Positions 52,714-61,091 of a stretch of 64,000 nucleotides of DNA are shown piece by piece. Position numbers and translations under genes: made by a program. Positions within the stretch are counted from its first letter, which is position 1, and each line of letters opens with the position of its first letter. The notes beneath the pieces were generated by a model. It worked only from the letters and a program-made list of their open reading frames with translations. It did not search any database and had not been told where the DNA came from. Source of the DNA: Streptomyces sp. NBC_00569 (GTDB lineage Bacteria; Actinomycetota; Actinomycetes; Streptomycetales; Streptomycetaceae); assembly GCF_036345255.1 (NCBI RefSeq), contig NZ_CP107783.1, positions 3,583,501 through 3,647,500 of the forward strand. The letters run 5' to 3'.

Positions 52714-53358
52714 TCAGTGCGTGGCCCCCTCCGTCACCCGCAGATCCTGAGTCGTGGCCGCCGCGGCGAGCATCAGCGCCCGCAGGCCGTGGGCCACTGT
52801 CACGGCGGGCAGCGCGGCGGCGGTGCCGTCGGGGACCTGCTCCGGCGCCCACGGCACATGCACGAACCCGCCCCGCACCCCGGGGAGTTCGGTCGCAATG
52901 AGGTGGGCGAGGCCGTACGCCACGTGGTTGCAGACGAACGTGCCCGCCGTGTTGGAGACGGCGGCCGGCACCCCGGCCTCCCGCATCGCGGCCACGCACG
53001 CCTTGATCGGCAACGTGGAGAAGTACGCGGCGGGCCCGCCCGGGACGACCGGCTCGTCGACCGGCGCCGCGCCCGCGTTGTCGGGGATGCGGGCGTCGTC
53101 GACGTTGACCGCGACCCGCTCGACGGTGACACCCGGCCGCCCGCCCGCCTGACCGACGCACACGACCAGGTCCGGCCCGCTCTCGCGGACGGCCCGGCGC
53201 AGGGCGGCCACGGACTCACCGAAGACGCAAGGGAGTTGAACCGCGGTGACGGTGAGACCTGCGGGCGGCTCGGCGGCGACCAGGGAGGCCGCCTGCCAGG
53301 AGGGGTTCACGCTCTCGCCGCCGAACGGCTCGAAGCCGGTGATGAGGACGCGGGTCAT
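52714..53358 (-). CDS. pcp: Pyroglutamyl-peptidase I
   Basis: A 214-residue cysteine peptidase (C15) that removes N-terminal pyroglutamate from peptides. The catalytic triad is at textbook positions: Glu80 (GVTVERVAVN), Cys143 (SNTAGTFVCNHVAYG) and His167 (FVHVPWAPEQ). It begins with the family MTRVLITGFEPFGGESVNPS. Its product, 5-oxoproline, is the substrate of the PxpABC enzyme encoded 2 kb to the right, and the membrane proteins between them are the likely transporter. ATG 53358. Confidence 0.95.
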   Translation of the reverse strand: MTRVLITGFEPFGGESVNPSWQAASLVAAEPPAGLTVTAVQLPCVFGESVAALRRAVRESGPDLVVCVGQAGGRPGVTVERVAVNVDDARIPDNAGAAPVDEPVVPGGPAAYFSTLPIKACVAAMREAGVPAAVSNTAGTFVCNHVAYGLAHLIATELPGVRGGFVHVPWAPEQVPDGTAAALPAVTVAHGLRALMLAAAATTQDLRVTEGATH

Positions 53359-53443
53359 CTGTGTCGACCTTTCTGGGACAGCGCACGTTCCTGGACGGGG
53401 AACAGGTCTCGGACGGAGCCGGTTCCTGGGCGGGGACCAGTCC

Positions 53444-54433
53444 CTAGAAGGCGAACAGGGCCATGATCACGATGTTGCAGACGAGCAGCGCGAGCCCCGT
53501 CGGCAGCTGTGCCTTGATCGGGCCGTACTGGTCCTTCAGTTCGAGGAGCGACGCCGGGACGATGTTGAAGTTGGCGGCCATCGGCGTACAGAGCGTGCCG
53601 CTGAAGCCCGCCAGCATGCCGATCGCGAGGACGGCCGCCTCGTTGCCGTGCATCTGCTGGATGAGGACGGGCCAGCCGATCGCGGCCGTCATCACGGGGA
53701 ACGCGGCGAAGGCATTGCCCATGATCACGGTGAACAGGAACATGCCGACGCAGTAGGCGATCACGGCGAGGTACTTGGAGTTGTCGGGCAGGACGTCGTT
53801 CACGATCGTGCCGACCTGGGTGCCGACGCCGGCGACCGCGAAGATCGAGCCGAGCACGGCCAGGAGCTGGGGGAGCAGCAGGGCCGAGCCCATGGCCTCC
53901 AGCATGGAGCGGCCCGAGTGGATCGGGACGGAGAGCTTCTTCTCGCCCGTGACGAACATGCCGACCGCGAGCGCGGCGATGCAGCCGAGGCCCAGGCCGA
54001 TGAGTGTGGCCTTCCCCGTCTCGAAGAGGCCCGACTCGTCCAGGACGGAGGCGCAGACGATGGCGACGACCGGGATCGTCAGGGCGGGGATGAAGATCTT
54101 GCTGCCGAGCCGCGCCGCGGAGGCCTCGCGCTGTTCGGCGGTGGTGGTGACGGGGACGCCCTTGCCGATGAAGTTGAATCCGGCCAGCACGATGAGGGCG
54201 AGGACGGCGACGCCGAGGGGTTCGGCGGGCAGAGTCCAGCTCGCGGAGCCCGGCTTCGCCGCGTTCAGCTCGGCGTTCACGACGCCGGTGCCGTAGGGGA
54301 AGGTGAGCCCGAGCAGGCCCCAGAACGCGGCGGACGTCCAGCGCTTGGGGTTGGTGCGGTCGGCCGCCATCTGTACGGCCATGACGACGAAGACGAGGCC
54401 TATCAGCCAGTAGAGCCATTCGACCTTGATCAC
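53444..54433 (-). CDS. DUF979 membrane protein (permease component)
   Basis: A 329-residue integral membrane protein with about 9-10 helices (WLYWLIGLVFVVMAVQMAA; VAVLALIVLAGFNFIG; YLAVIAYCVGMFLFTVIMGN). DUF979 proteins always travel with DUF969, and the pair is found next to pyroglutamate or peptide genes, so a two-part transporter for 5-oxoproline is a reasonable inference. GTG 54433 overlaps the DUF969 stop by 4 bp (GTGA). The longer frame to 54604 is rejected. Confidence 0.82.
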   Translation of the reverse strand: MIKVEWLYWLIGLVFVVMAVQMAADRTNPKRWTSAAFWGLLGLTFPYGTGVVNAELNAAKPGSASWTLPAEPLGVAVLALIVLAGFNFIGKGVPVTTTAEQREASAARLGSKIFIPALTIPVVAIVCASVLDESGLFETGKATLIGLGLGCIAALAVGMFVTGEKKLSVPIHSGRSMLEAMGSALLLPQLLAVLGSIFAVAGVGTQVGTIVNDVLPDNSKYLAVIAYCVGMFLFTVIMGNAFAAFPVMTAAIGWPVLIQQMHGNEAAVLAIGMLAGFSGTLCTPMAANFNIVPASLLELKDQYGPIKAQLPTGLALLVCNIVIMALFAF

Positions 54434-55185
54434 TTGCCGGCCTCCTCGGACCCGTTGCCCGTGCGGGACGCCGCGGCCCGCGGGGGCGGCGGCAGTTCGT
54501 TCTCGGCGGCATGCAGAGCCATCTCGCGCTCCAGTTTCCGGTCCAGGAGCAGGAGCCGGGCGCCGTGGATGACGAGGGCGCAGAAGGCGAGCGGGATCGC
54601 CCACAGGGCCAGCTCGGTGGGTTCGAGCTGCTGGTGGTAGGTCGAGTTCACGAACCCGGTGATGAGCAGGATCGAGCCGATGGCGATGAAGCAGTCCTCG
54701 CCGAAGAAGACGCCCACGGTGTCGGACGAAGCGGCGTACGAGCGGACTTTCTCGCGCAGCCGGTCGGGCAGCGGGCCGCCGGTGGTGCGTTCGGCGGCGG
54801 CCTCGGCCATGGGTGCGACGAGCGGGCGCACGGTCTGCGCGGGGCCGCCGATGCTGTTGAGTCCGAAGGCCGCGGTGACCTGGCGGATCAGCAGGTAGAC
54901 GGTGAGGAAGCGGCCGGCACTGAGCTTGCCGAGACGGCCGATGAGGGTGCGCGCCTGCTCGCGCAGGCCGTACCGCTCCAGGAGGCCGATCACCGGCAGG
55001 ACGATGGCGAAGACGGTGACCGAGCGGCTGTCGGCGAAGGACCGGCCGAAGGCCGCGAGGACCTCCAGCGGGTTCATCCTGCCGAGCAGGCCGGTGACGA
55101 TACCGGCGACGCCCACCACGAGGACGGGGTTGCGGCGCGTGACGAATCCGAGGATCACCACGAGCACGCCGAGAAGAACGATCAT
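54430..55185 (-). CDS. DUF969 membrane protein (permease component)
   Basis: A 251-residue integral membrane protein with six or so helices (MIVLLGVLVVILGFVTRR at the start). It has a conserved-looking loop QVTAAFGLNSIGGPAQTVRPLVAPM and a short cytoplasmic C-tail. ATG 55185 follows GAAGAAGG; the frame upstream to 55311 crosses the operator region. It is divergent from pxpA, with two related inverted repeats in between, so transport and catabolism are probably switched together. Confidence 0.82.
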   Translation of the reverse strand: MIVLLGVLVVILGFVTRRNPVLVVGVAGIVTGLLGRMNPLEVLAAFGRSFADSRSVTVFAIVLPVIGLLERYGLREQARTLIGRLGKLSAGRFLTVYLLIRQVTAAFGLNSIGGPAQTVRPLVAPMAEAAAERTTGGPLPDRLREKVRSYAASSDTVGVFFGEDCFIAIGSILLITGFVNSTYHQQLEPTELALWAIPLAFCALVIHGARLLLLDRKLEREMALHAAENELPPPPRAAASRTGNGSEEAGK

Positions 55186-55267
55186 GCGGCGGCCTTCTTC
55201 AGGGCACGAGGGGGCACGGACCGGATTATGCGCTTCCGGTTCCATGGAGGATGCACGGACCGTAAGG

Positions 55268-55282
55268 GATCGTTCAACGATC
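55268..55282. promoter_or_regulatory. Operator copy 1 (perfect inverted repeat)
   Basis: GATCGTT-C-AACGATC, a perfect 7-bp inverted repeat about 83 bp upstream of the DUF969 start and 75 bp upstream of pxpA. Its core GTTCAAC is repeated in copy 2. Confidence 0.75.
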
Positions 55283-55321
55283 GAACAAGGGGTCTGAGAC
55301 GACCGTGACAAAATCGACCCC

Positions 55322-55351
55322 TTGTCGAATCGTTCAACAATCCTCTACGTT
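55322..55351 (+). promoter_or_regulatory. Leaderless pxpA promoter
   Basis: TTGTCG (55322-55327) and TACGTT (55346-55351) are spaced by 18 nt and the GTG start lies 6 nt later. That places +1 at the start codon. No Shine-Dalgarno is present, consistent with a leaderless mRNA. Confidence 0.6.
55328..55342. promoter_or_regulatory. Operator copy 2 inside the pxpA promoter spacer
   Basis: AATCGTT-C-AACAATC, same core as copy 1 with two symmetric pairs broken. It fills the spacer between the -35 and -10 boxes, an ideal repression site. The spacing between copies is 60 bp centre to centre. Confidence 0.65.
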
Positions 55352-55357
55352 ACGGAC

Positions 55358-56122
55358 GTGATCCAGGACCTCATCGACCTCAACGCCGACCTCGGCGAAG
55401 GCTTCGGCCGCTGGACCCTCACCGACGACGAGGCCCTGCTCTCCGTGGTGACCAGCGCCAACGTCGCCTGTGGATTCCACGCGGGCGACCCCGCGGTGAT
55501 GCGCCGCGTCTGCGACCTCGCTGCCGCGCGCGGCGTACGGATCGGGGCGCAGGTGTCGTACCGCGACCTGGCCGGCTTCGGGCGGCGGGCGATGGATGTG
55601 CCCGCGGACGAGCTGGCGGCCGAAGTGGCCTACCAGATAGGCGCGTTGAGGGTGTTCGCCGAGGCGGCCGGGGCCGAGGTGGCGTATGTGAAGCCGCATG
55701 GCGCGCTCTACAACCGGACCGTCCATGACGCGGAGCAGGCGGGCGCCGTGGTGGCGGGGGTCCGGCTCGCGGGTGGTTCGCTGCCCGTGCTCGGACTGCC
55801 CGGCTCCCGGCTGCTCGCCGCCGCGGCGGACGCCGGTCTCACGCCGGTGCCGGAGGCCTTCGCCGACCGCGCCTACACCCCCCGGGGCACGCTGGTACCC
55901 CGGAGCGAGCCGAACGCCGTGGTCTGCGACGAGGACGCGGTGGTGCGCCGCTCCGTGGCGTTCGCCGTCGAGCGCGCCGTGGACACGGTGGACGGTACGC
56001 GTGTCACGGTCGCCGCCCGTTCCCTGTGCCTGCACGGCGACACCCCGGGCGCGGCCCGGCTCGCGGTCCGGGTGCGCCACGCGCTCGAAGAGGCCGGCGT
56101 CAAGGTCGGGGCGTTCGCATGA
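55358..56122 (+). CDS. pxpA: 5-oxoprolinase subunit A
   Basis: PxpA (LamB/YcsF family) is one of three subunits that hydrolyse 5-oxoproline to glutamate with ATP. The 254-residue protein starts IDLNADLGEGFGRWTLTDD. It shows SANVACGFHAGDPAVM, GAQVSYRDLAGFGRR, and VKPHGALYN, all typical. GTG 55358 fits both the family start and the leaderless promoter; TTG 55322 would add 12 non-conserved residues. It overlaps pxpB by 4 bp. Confidence 0.95.
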   Translation: MIQDLIDLNADLGEGFGRWTLTDDEALLSVVTSANVACGFHAGDPAVMRRVCDLAAARGVRIGAQVSYRDLAGFGRRAMDVPADELAAEVAYQIGALRVFAEAAGAEVAYVKPHGALYNRTVHDAEQAGAVVAGVRLAGGSLPVLGLPGSRLLAAAADAGLTPVPEAFADRAYTPRGTLVPRSEPNAVVCDEDAVVRRSVAFAVERAVDTVDGTRVTVAARSLCLHGDTPGAARLAVRVRHALEEAGVKVGAFA

Positions 56123-56769
56123 CGGCCTCGTCGCCCTCGATGGTGGTGCGGCCCGCCGGGCGGCATGCGCTGCTCGTGGAGCTGCCGGACGCCGGTCGCA
56201 CCGGTGCGCTCCACGCCGAGCTGCTGCGTCGCCGCGCCGCCGGGACCCTGCCGCCCGTCGCCGAGATCGTGCCCGGCGCGTGCACCGTCCTGCTCGACGG
56301 GGTGGGCGACCCCGAGCTCCTGGCCCGTCGGCTCATGTCCTGGGACATCCCGTTGCACGCTCCCGAGGAGGGGGCCGTCGTCGAGATCCCGGTGGTCTAC
56401 GACGGCCCGGACCTCGCCGGGGTGGCGGCCCGCTGGGGCGTCCCCGAGGACGAGGTCGCCGCCCGCCACTCCGCCCACACGTACCGCGTCGCGTTCTGCG
56501 GCTTCGCCCCCGGCTTCGGCTATCTCACGGGCCTGCCCGCCGAGCTGCACCTACCGCGCCACGCGACCCCGCGCACCCGCGTCCCCGCCGGCGCGCTCGC
56601 CCTCGCAGGCCCCTACACCGCCGTGTACCCGCGCGCGACCCCCGGCGGCTGGCAGCTGATCGGCACCATGCCGGACCCGGCACCGCTGTGGGACCCGTCC
56701 CGGGAGGCGGCGGCACTCCTGACGCCGGGCACCCAGGTGCGGTTCGTCGCCGAAGGAGGCCGCGCATGA
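56119..56769 (+). CDS. pxpB: 5-oxoprolinase subunit B
   Basis: PxpB (KipI/allophanate hydrolase subunit 1-like) is 216 residues. It carries EIPVVYDGPDLAGVAARWG and the signature HTYRVAFCGFAPGFGYLTGLP, then the nucleotide-site-like PRHATPRTRVPAGALALAG. ATG 56119 overlaps the pxpA stop (ATGA), and its own stop overlaps pxpC the same way, so the three are translated as one unit. Confidence 0.94.
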   Translation: MTASSPSMVVRPAGRHALLVELPDAGRTGALHAELLRRRAAGTLPPVAEIVPGACTVLLDGVGDPELLARRLMSWDIPLHAPEEGAVVEIPVVYDGPDLAGVAARWGVPEDEVAARHSAHTYRVAFCGFAPGFGYLTGLPAELHLPRHATPRTRVPAGALALAGPYTAVYPRATPGGWQLIGTMPDPAPLWDPSREAAALLTPGTQVRFVAEGGRA

Positions 56770-57674
56770 CCGCCAAGATCACCCTGGTACGGGCCGGCGC
56801 CCTCACGACGATCCAGGACGCGGGCCGGACCGGCCACGCCCACCTGGGAGTTCCGCGCTCCGGCGCCCTCGATGCACCCGCGATGCGGCTCGCCAACCGG
56901 CTGCTCGGCAACGCCGGGGACGCCGCCGTCCTCGAGACCACGCTCACCGGGTGCGCGCTGCGGCCCGACCGGCCGGTCACCGTCGTCGTCGGCGGCGCCC
57001 CCTGCGCGGTGACCCTGGACGCCAGGCCCGTCGCGTGGGGTGCCCCGGTGCGGGTGCCCGCGGGTGCGGTCCTCGACGCCGGGCCGGCGGTCCACGGCGT
57101 GCGCTCCTACGTGGCCGTGGCCGGCGGGATCGCCGTCGAGACCGTGCTCGGCAGCCGCTCGACGGACCTCCTGTCGGGCCTCGGGCCCGCTCCCCTGCGC
57201 GACGGCGAGGTGCTGCCCGTCGGCGAGGCGGCGCCCTGCCCGCCGATGCCGCCTGCCGCGCCCTGGCCGGCCCCGCCGCGCGAACTGACCCTGCCCGTAC
57301 GGCTCGGCCCCCGCGCCGACTGGTTCACCCCCGCGGCGCTGCACACGTTCACGACCGCCACGTATCGCGTGTCCGCGCACAGCAACCGCATCGGCCTGCG
57401 CACCGAAGGCCCGTGCCTGGCAAGGGAGTTGTCGGGTGAGCTGCCCAGCGAGGGCATGGTGCTCGGCGCGGTGCAGGTGCCGCCCGACGGCCGCCCGGTG
57501 GTCTTCCTGCACGACCACCCGACGACCGGCGGCTACCCGGTGATCGCCGTGGTCGCGGAGGCCGCCCTGGCCGGGGCGGCCCAGGCCGCCCCGGGGACAC
57601 CCGTCCGCTTCACACTGCAGCAGGGGCTCTCCTGCGGACCGGACCGGGCAAGGAACCACAACCGCCCGGTCTGA
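56766..57674 (+). CDS. pxpC: 5-oxoprolinase subunit C
   Basis: PxpC (KipA/allophanate hydrolase subunit 2-like), 302 residues. It opens ITLVRAGALTTIQDAGRTGH and has the GVPRSGALD motif, YVAVAGGI and the C-terminal SEGMVLGAVQVPPDGRPVVF (start of a longer conserved stretch) plus HPTTGGYPVIAVV. Length is in the normal range. ATG 56766 overlaps pxpB by 4 bp. It ends 13 bp from the converging tetR gene. Confidence 0.94.
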   Translation: MTAKITLVRAGALTTIQDAGRTGHAHLGVPRSGALDAPAMRLANRLLGNAGDAAVLETTLTGCALRPDRPVTVVVGGAPCAVTLDARPVAWGAPVRVPAGAVLDAGPAVHGVRSYVAVAGGIAVETVLGSRSTDLLSGLGPAPLRDGEVLPVGEAAPCPPMPPAAPWPAPPRELTLPVRLGPRADWFTPAALHTFTTATYRVSAHSNRIGLRTEGPCLARELSGELPSEGMVLGAVQVPPDGRPVVFLHDHPTTGGYPVIAVVAEAALAGAAQAAPGTPVRFTLQQGLSCGPDRARNHNRPV

Positions 57675-57687
57675 CCCCGACGCCCGG

Positions 57688-58299
57688 TCAGGAGTCCGTG
57701 GGGGGCAGCGCCTCGTCCAGGAACTCCCGTACGTGGGACAGGATCTGAGCCCGGTCCGTGCCGCGCAGGCCGATCGCCACATGGATGGAGAAGCCGTCGA
57801 GCAGCGCCCGCAGCCGCGACGCGAACCGGTCGGGGTCGAGCGGCGGGAGCTCGCCGCGCGAGGTGCCCTCGGCGAGCAGCGCGACGAGGTCGCGGTGCCA
57901 GGCCAGCTCGATCGCGGCCTGCCGCTCGCGCGCGTCGCCGTCGGCCTCGGCGTTCTGCGAGCGGTTCCAGACCTCCAGCCACAGCGTCCAGTGCGGGTCG
58001 CCCTGGGCGTCGGGGACATACAGGTCGACGTACGCGTCGAGACGCTCGCGGACCGTGCCGCCGCCGGAGAGCAGCCGGGCCCGCTCCGCGCCCAGGCGGC
58101 CCTCGCTCCACTCCAGGGTCCGCAGGAGCAGCTCGTCCTTCGAACCGAAGTAGTAGAGGAGGTGGCCGCTGCTCATGCCGACCTCGCGGCCGAGCGCGGC
58201 CATGGTGAGCTTCTCCAGGCCGCGCTCGGCGATCATCTCCATGGCCGCGGCGAGGACCTCTTCGCGCGGAGGCGCGTTCTTCCGGCGGGCCTGGGCCAC
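57688..58299 (-). CDS. TetR-family regulator
   Basis: A 203-residue TetR protein. The N-terminal HTH is EEVLAAAMEMIAERGLEKLT then MAALGREVGMSSGHLLYYFGSKDELL. The C-terminal ligand domain is helical and Trp-containing (WTLWLEVWNRSQNAEADG). GTG 58299 (VAQARRKNAPPRE) follows AGGAG; a longer frame lies over the aguA stop. It is the last gene of the ureAB-ureC-aguA-tetR operon (19 bp after aguA), so it probably controls that operon in response to a polyamine- or urea-like ligand. Confidence 0.9.
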   Translation of the reverse strand: MAQARRKNAPPREEVLAAAMEMIAERGLEKLTMAALGREVGMSSGHLLYYFGSKDELLLRTLEWSEGRLGAERARLLSGGGTVRERLDAYVDLYVPDAQGDPHWTLWLEVWNRSQNAEADGDARERQAAIELAWHRDLVALLAEGTSRGELPPLDPDRFASRLRALLDGFSIHVAIGLRGTDRAQILSHVREFLDEALPPTDS

Positions 58300-58318
58300 G
58301 GGGACTCCTGCGGGTCTT

Positions 58319-59347
58319 TCAGTCTGCGGGCGTGATCTCGGGTTGCTGCTGGGTGATGCAGTGGATGCCACCACCCCCGGCGAAGATCGTACGGGCGTCC
58401 ACGAGCTGGACGGTCCTGTCCGGGAAGAGCCTGCGGAAGATCCCGGCCGCGACCTCGTCGTTCGGGTCGTCGAAGGAGCACAGGACGACGCCGTCGTTGC
58501 ACAGGTAGTGGTTGATGTACGAGTAGTCGACCCAGCCCTCGTCGTCCTTGAGGACGGTCGGCGCGGGGACCTCGACGACCTCCAGGGGACGGCCCTTGGC
58601 GTCCGTCTCGCCCCTGAGCTGGGCGATGAGCTGCTTGCTCAGCTCGTGGTCGGGGTGGGCGGGGTCCTGCTGCGAGTGGACCAGGACGACGCCGGGCGCG
58701 GCGAACGCGGCGACGATGTCGACGTGGCCGCGGGTGCCGTAGACGCCGTAGTCGCCGGTGAGGCCGCGCGGCAGCCAGATCGCCTTGGTGGTGCCGATCC
58801 TGGCGTGGATCTCCTGCTCGACCTCGGCCTTGGTGCGGCCCGGGTTGCGGTCGGGGTCGAGCTGCACGGTCTCGGTGAGGAGCACGGTGCCCTCGCCGTC
58901 GACGTGGATGCCGCCGCCCTCGTTGACGAGGGAGGAGGAGTGGACGGGGACGCCGGCGAGGTCCGCGATGTGGCGGGCTATCTTCGCGTCGTGCTCCCAG
59001 ACGGCCCAGTCCTGGGCGCCCCAGCCGTTGAACGTCCAGTCCACGGCGGCGAGTCGGCCGTCTCCGACGACGAACGTGGGGCCGATGTCGCGCATCCAGG
59101 CGTCGTCGAGGTCACGCTCGACGAGGTCGATGTCGTCGCCGAGGAGCGCGCGGGCCGAGTCGCTCTGGCCCGGGGCGACGATCACGGTCACCGGCTCGAA
59201 TCGGCGTACGGCGCGGGCGACGGACGCCCAGGCCTCGCGCGCCTCGGCCAGCTCCTCGTCGTTGGTGAAGGTCGGGTTGGGGCTCGGCCAGGCCATCCAG
59301 GTGCGCTCGTGCGGGGCCCACTCGGGGGGCATGTGGAAGCTGCTCAT
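58319..59347 (-). CDS. aguA: Agmatine deiminase
   Basis: AguA converts agmatine to N-carbamoylputrescine and ammonia. The 342-residue pentein-fold enzyme has the start PPEWAPHERTWMAWP, the acidic DLDDAWMRDIGPTFV, NEGGGIHVDGEGT, YGTRGHVDIVAAF, and the catalytic Cys330 in GGGGIHCITQQQP. No N-carbamoylputrescine amidase (aguB) lies nearby, although its substrate is an alkyl-urea. The gene is 10 bp after ureC, in one operon with the urease-like subunits. Confidence 0.94.
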   Translation of the reverse strand: MSSFHMPPEWAPHERTWMAWPSPNPTFTNDEELAEAREAWASVARAVRRFEPVTVIVAPGQSDSARALLGDDIDLVERDLDDAWMRDIGPTFVVGDGRLAAVDWTFNGWGAQDWAVWEHDAKIARHIADLAGVPVHSSSLVNEGGGIHVDGEGTVLLTETVQLDPDRNPGRTKAEVEQEIHARIGTTKAIWLPRGLTGDYGVYGTRGHVDIVAAFAAPGVVLVHSQQDPAHPDHELSKQLIAQLRGETDAKGRPLEVVEVPAPTVLKDDEGWVDYSYINHYLCNDGVVLCSFDDPNDEVAAGIFRRLFPDRTVQLVDARTIFAGGGGIHCITQQQPEITPAD

Positions 59348-59357
59348 GAGCGGGTCC

Positions 59358-61091
59358 TCACAGGAAGTAGAGACGGTTCAGGGAGACGGAGTCGGCCGGT
59401 TCCGAGCGGACCGGGTCGCCGTCGAGCGTGACGAGTCCGGTGGCCTGGTCGACGTCGATGGAGCCGGTGCGCGAGTTGAGGAGCAGGTCGGCCGGGCCGA
59501 TGCCGCGGGTGCCGCGGACGGCGACGCGGCGGCGGCGGGTGGGCATCTTGTCGTTGCCCTGGTCGAGGGCGGCCCGGGCGACGAAGGCGACGGAGATGTC
59601 CGCCGCGGTCGCGCCGTGCGCCCCGAACTGCGGCCCCAGGACGAGGGGTTCGCAGGTGTCGGTGGCCGCGTTCGGGTCGCCGACGACGCCGTACGCGGGG
59701 AAGCCCGCCTTCAGGACGAGCTGCGGCTTCGCGCCGAAGAACTCGGGGCGCCACAGCACGATGTCGGCGAGCTTGCCGGCCTCGATCGAGCCGACCTCGT
59801 GGGAGAGGCCGTGCGCGATGGCGGGGTTGATCGTCAGCTTCGCCATGTAGCGCAGGACGCGCGCGTTGTCGTCGTACTCGCCGTCGCCGGGCATCGGGCC
59901 GAGTTCGGCCTTCATCTTCCCGGCCATGGCGAAGGTCCTGCGGACGGTCTCACCGGCGCGGCCCATGCCCTGCGCGTCCGACGACGTGATGCCGATGGCG
60001 CCCAGGTCGTGCAGGACGTCCTCGGCACCCATCGTCCCGGCGCGGATCCGGTCGCGGGCCATGGCGGCGTCGCCCGGCAGGTCGGTCTTCAGGTCGTGGA
60101 CCGAGACGATCATGCCGTAGTGCTCGGCGACGGCGTCGCGGCCGAAGGGCAGCGTGGGGTTGGTGGACGACCCGATGACGTTCGGGACGCCCGCCATCTT
60201 CAGCACGTTCGGTACGTGCCCGCCGCCGCAGCCCTCGATGTGGAAGGCGTGGATGGTGCGGCCTTCGAGGACCCTGAGGGTGTCCTCGACGGACAGGCAC
60301 TCGTTCAGGCCGTCGCTGTGCAGGGCGACCTGGACGTCGTGCTCCTCGGCGACGCGCAGCGCGGTGTCGAGGGCGCGGGTGTGGGCGCCCATGTCCTCGT
60401 GGACCTTGAAGCCCGACGCGCCGCCCTCGGCAAGCGCCTCGATCAGCGGGGCGTCGTGCGAGGACGAACCCCGGCCGAGGAAGCCGATGTTGACGGGCCA
60501 GGCGTCGAAGGCGTTGAAGGCGTGGCGCAGCGCCCAGGGCGAGTTGACGCCCACGCCCCACACGGGCCCGAACTCCTGGCCGATGATCGTGGTCACGCCG
60601 GAGGCGAGCGAGGCCTCCATGATGCGCGGCGACAGCAGGTGTACGTGGGTGTCGACGGCGCCCGCGGTGGCGATGAGGCCCTCGCCGGACACGATGGACG
60701 TGCCGGTGCCGACGACGACGTCGACCCCGTCGAGGGTGTCCGGGTTGCCGGCGCGCCCTATGGCGTGGATCCGTCCCTCGCGGATGCCGATGGAGACCTT
60801 CCGGATCCCCTGCACGGCGTCGATCACGAGGACGTTGCTGATCACGACGTCGCAGGTCTCGCGGACGGCGGCGGCCTTGAGGTGCAGTCCGTCGCGGGCC
60901 GTCTTGCCGAACCCGGCGAGGAACTCGTCGCCGTACGCCTGCGCGTCGGACTCGACGCGGACGGTCAGGCCCGAGTCGCCGAGGCGGACGCGGTCACCGG
61001 CGCGCGGGCCGTGCGTGGCGGCGTACGCGTGCGGGTCGATGTGCCGGCTGCCCGGCGCGCAGTGGTCGCTGTGCTTGGTGGGCCTGCTCAT
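59358..61091 (-). CDS. ureC: Urease alpha subunit, divergent (UreC-like)
   Basis: A 577-residue amidohydrolase. All nickel ligands are present: His149 and His151 (DTHVHLL), carbamylated Lys229 (GFKVHEDMG), His258 (ALHSDGLNE), His284 (FHIEGCGGGH) and Asp372 (TSSDAQGMGR). The catalytic flap differs. The family MVCHHL, which supplies Cys and the catalytic His, reads IVSVHDLK here (Ser330, Val331, His332), with one extra residue. The GAIGLKLHEDWG region also departs from canonical ureases. It overlaps ureAB by 4 bp. There are no ureDEFG genes in the window. It may be a slow urease or act on another ureido compound. Confidence 0.88.
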   Translation of the reverse strand: MSRPTKHSDHCAPGSRHIDPHAYAATHGPRAGDRVRLGDSGLTVRVESDAQAYGDEFLAGFGKTARDGLHLKAAAVRETCDVVISNVLVIDAVQGIRKVSIGIREGRIHAIGRAGNPDTLDGVDVVVGTGTSIVSGEGLIATAGAVDTHVHLLSPRIMEASLASGVTTIIGQEFGPVWGVGVNSPWALRHAFNAFDAWPVNIGFLGRGSSSHDAPLIEALAEGGASGFKVHEDMGAHTRALDTALRVAEEHDVQVALHSDGLNECLSVEDTLRVLEGRTIHAFHIEGCGGGHVPNVLKMAGVPNVIGSSTNPTLPFGRDAVAEHYGMIVSVHDLKTDLPGDAAMARDRIRAGTMGAEDVLHDLGAIGITSSDAQGMGRAGETVRRTFAMAGKMKAELGPMPGDGEYDDNARVLRYMAKLTINPAIAHGLSHEVGSIEAGKLADIVLWRPEFFGAKPQLVLKAGFPAYGVVGDPNAATDTCEPLVLGPQFGAHGATAADISVAFVARAALDQGNDKMPTRRRRVAVRGTRGIGPADLLLNSRTGSIDVDQATGLVTLDGDPVRSEPADSVSLNRLYFL

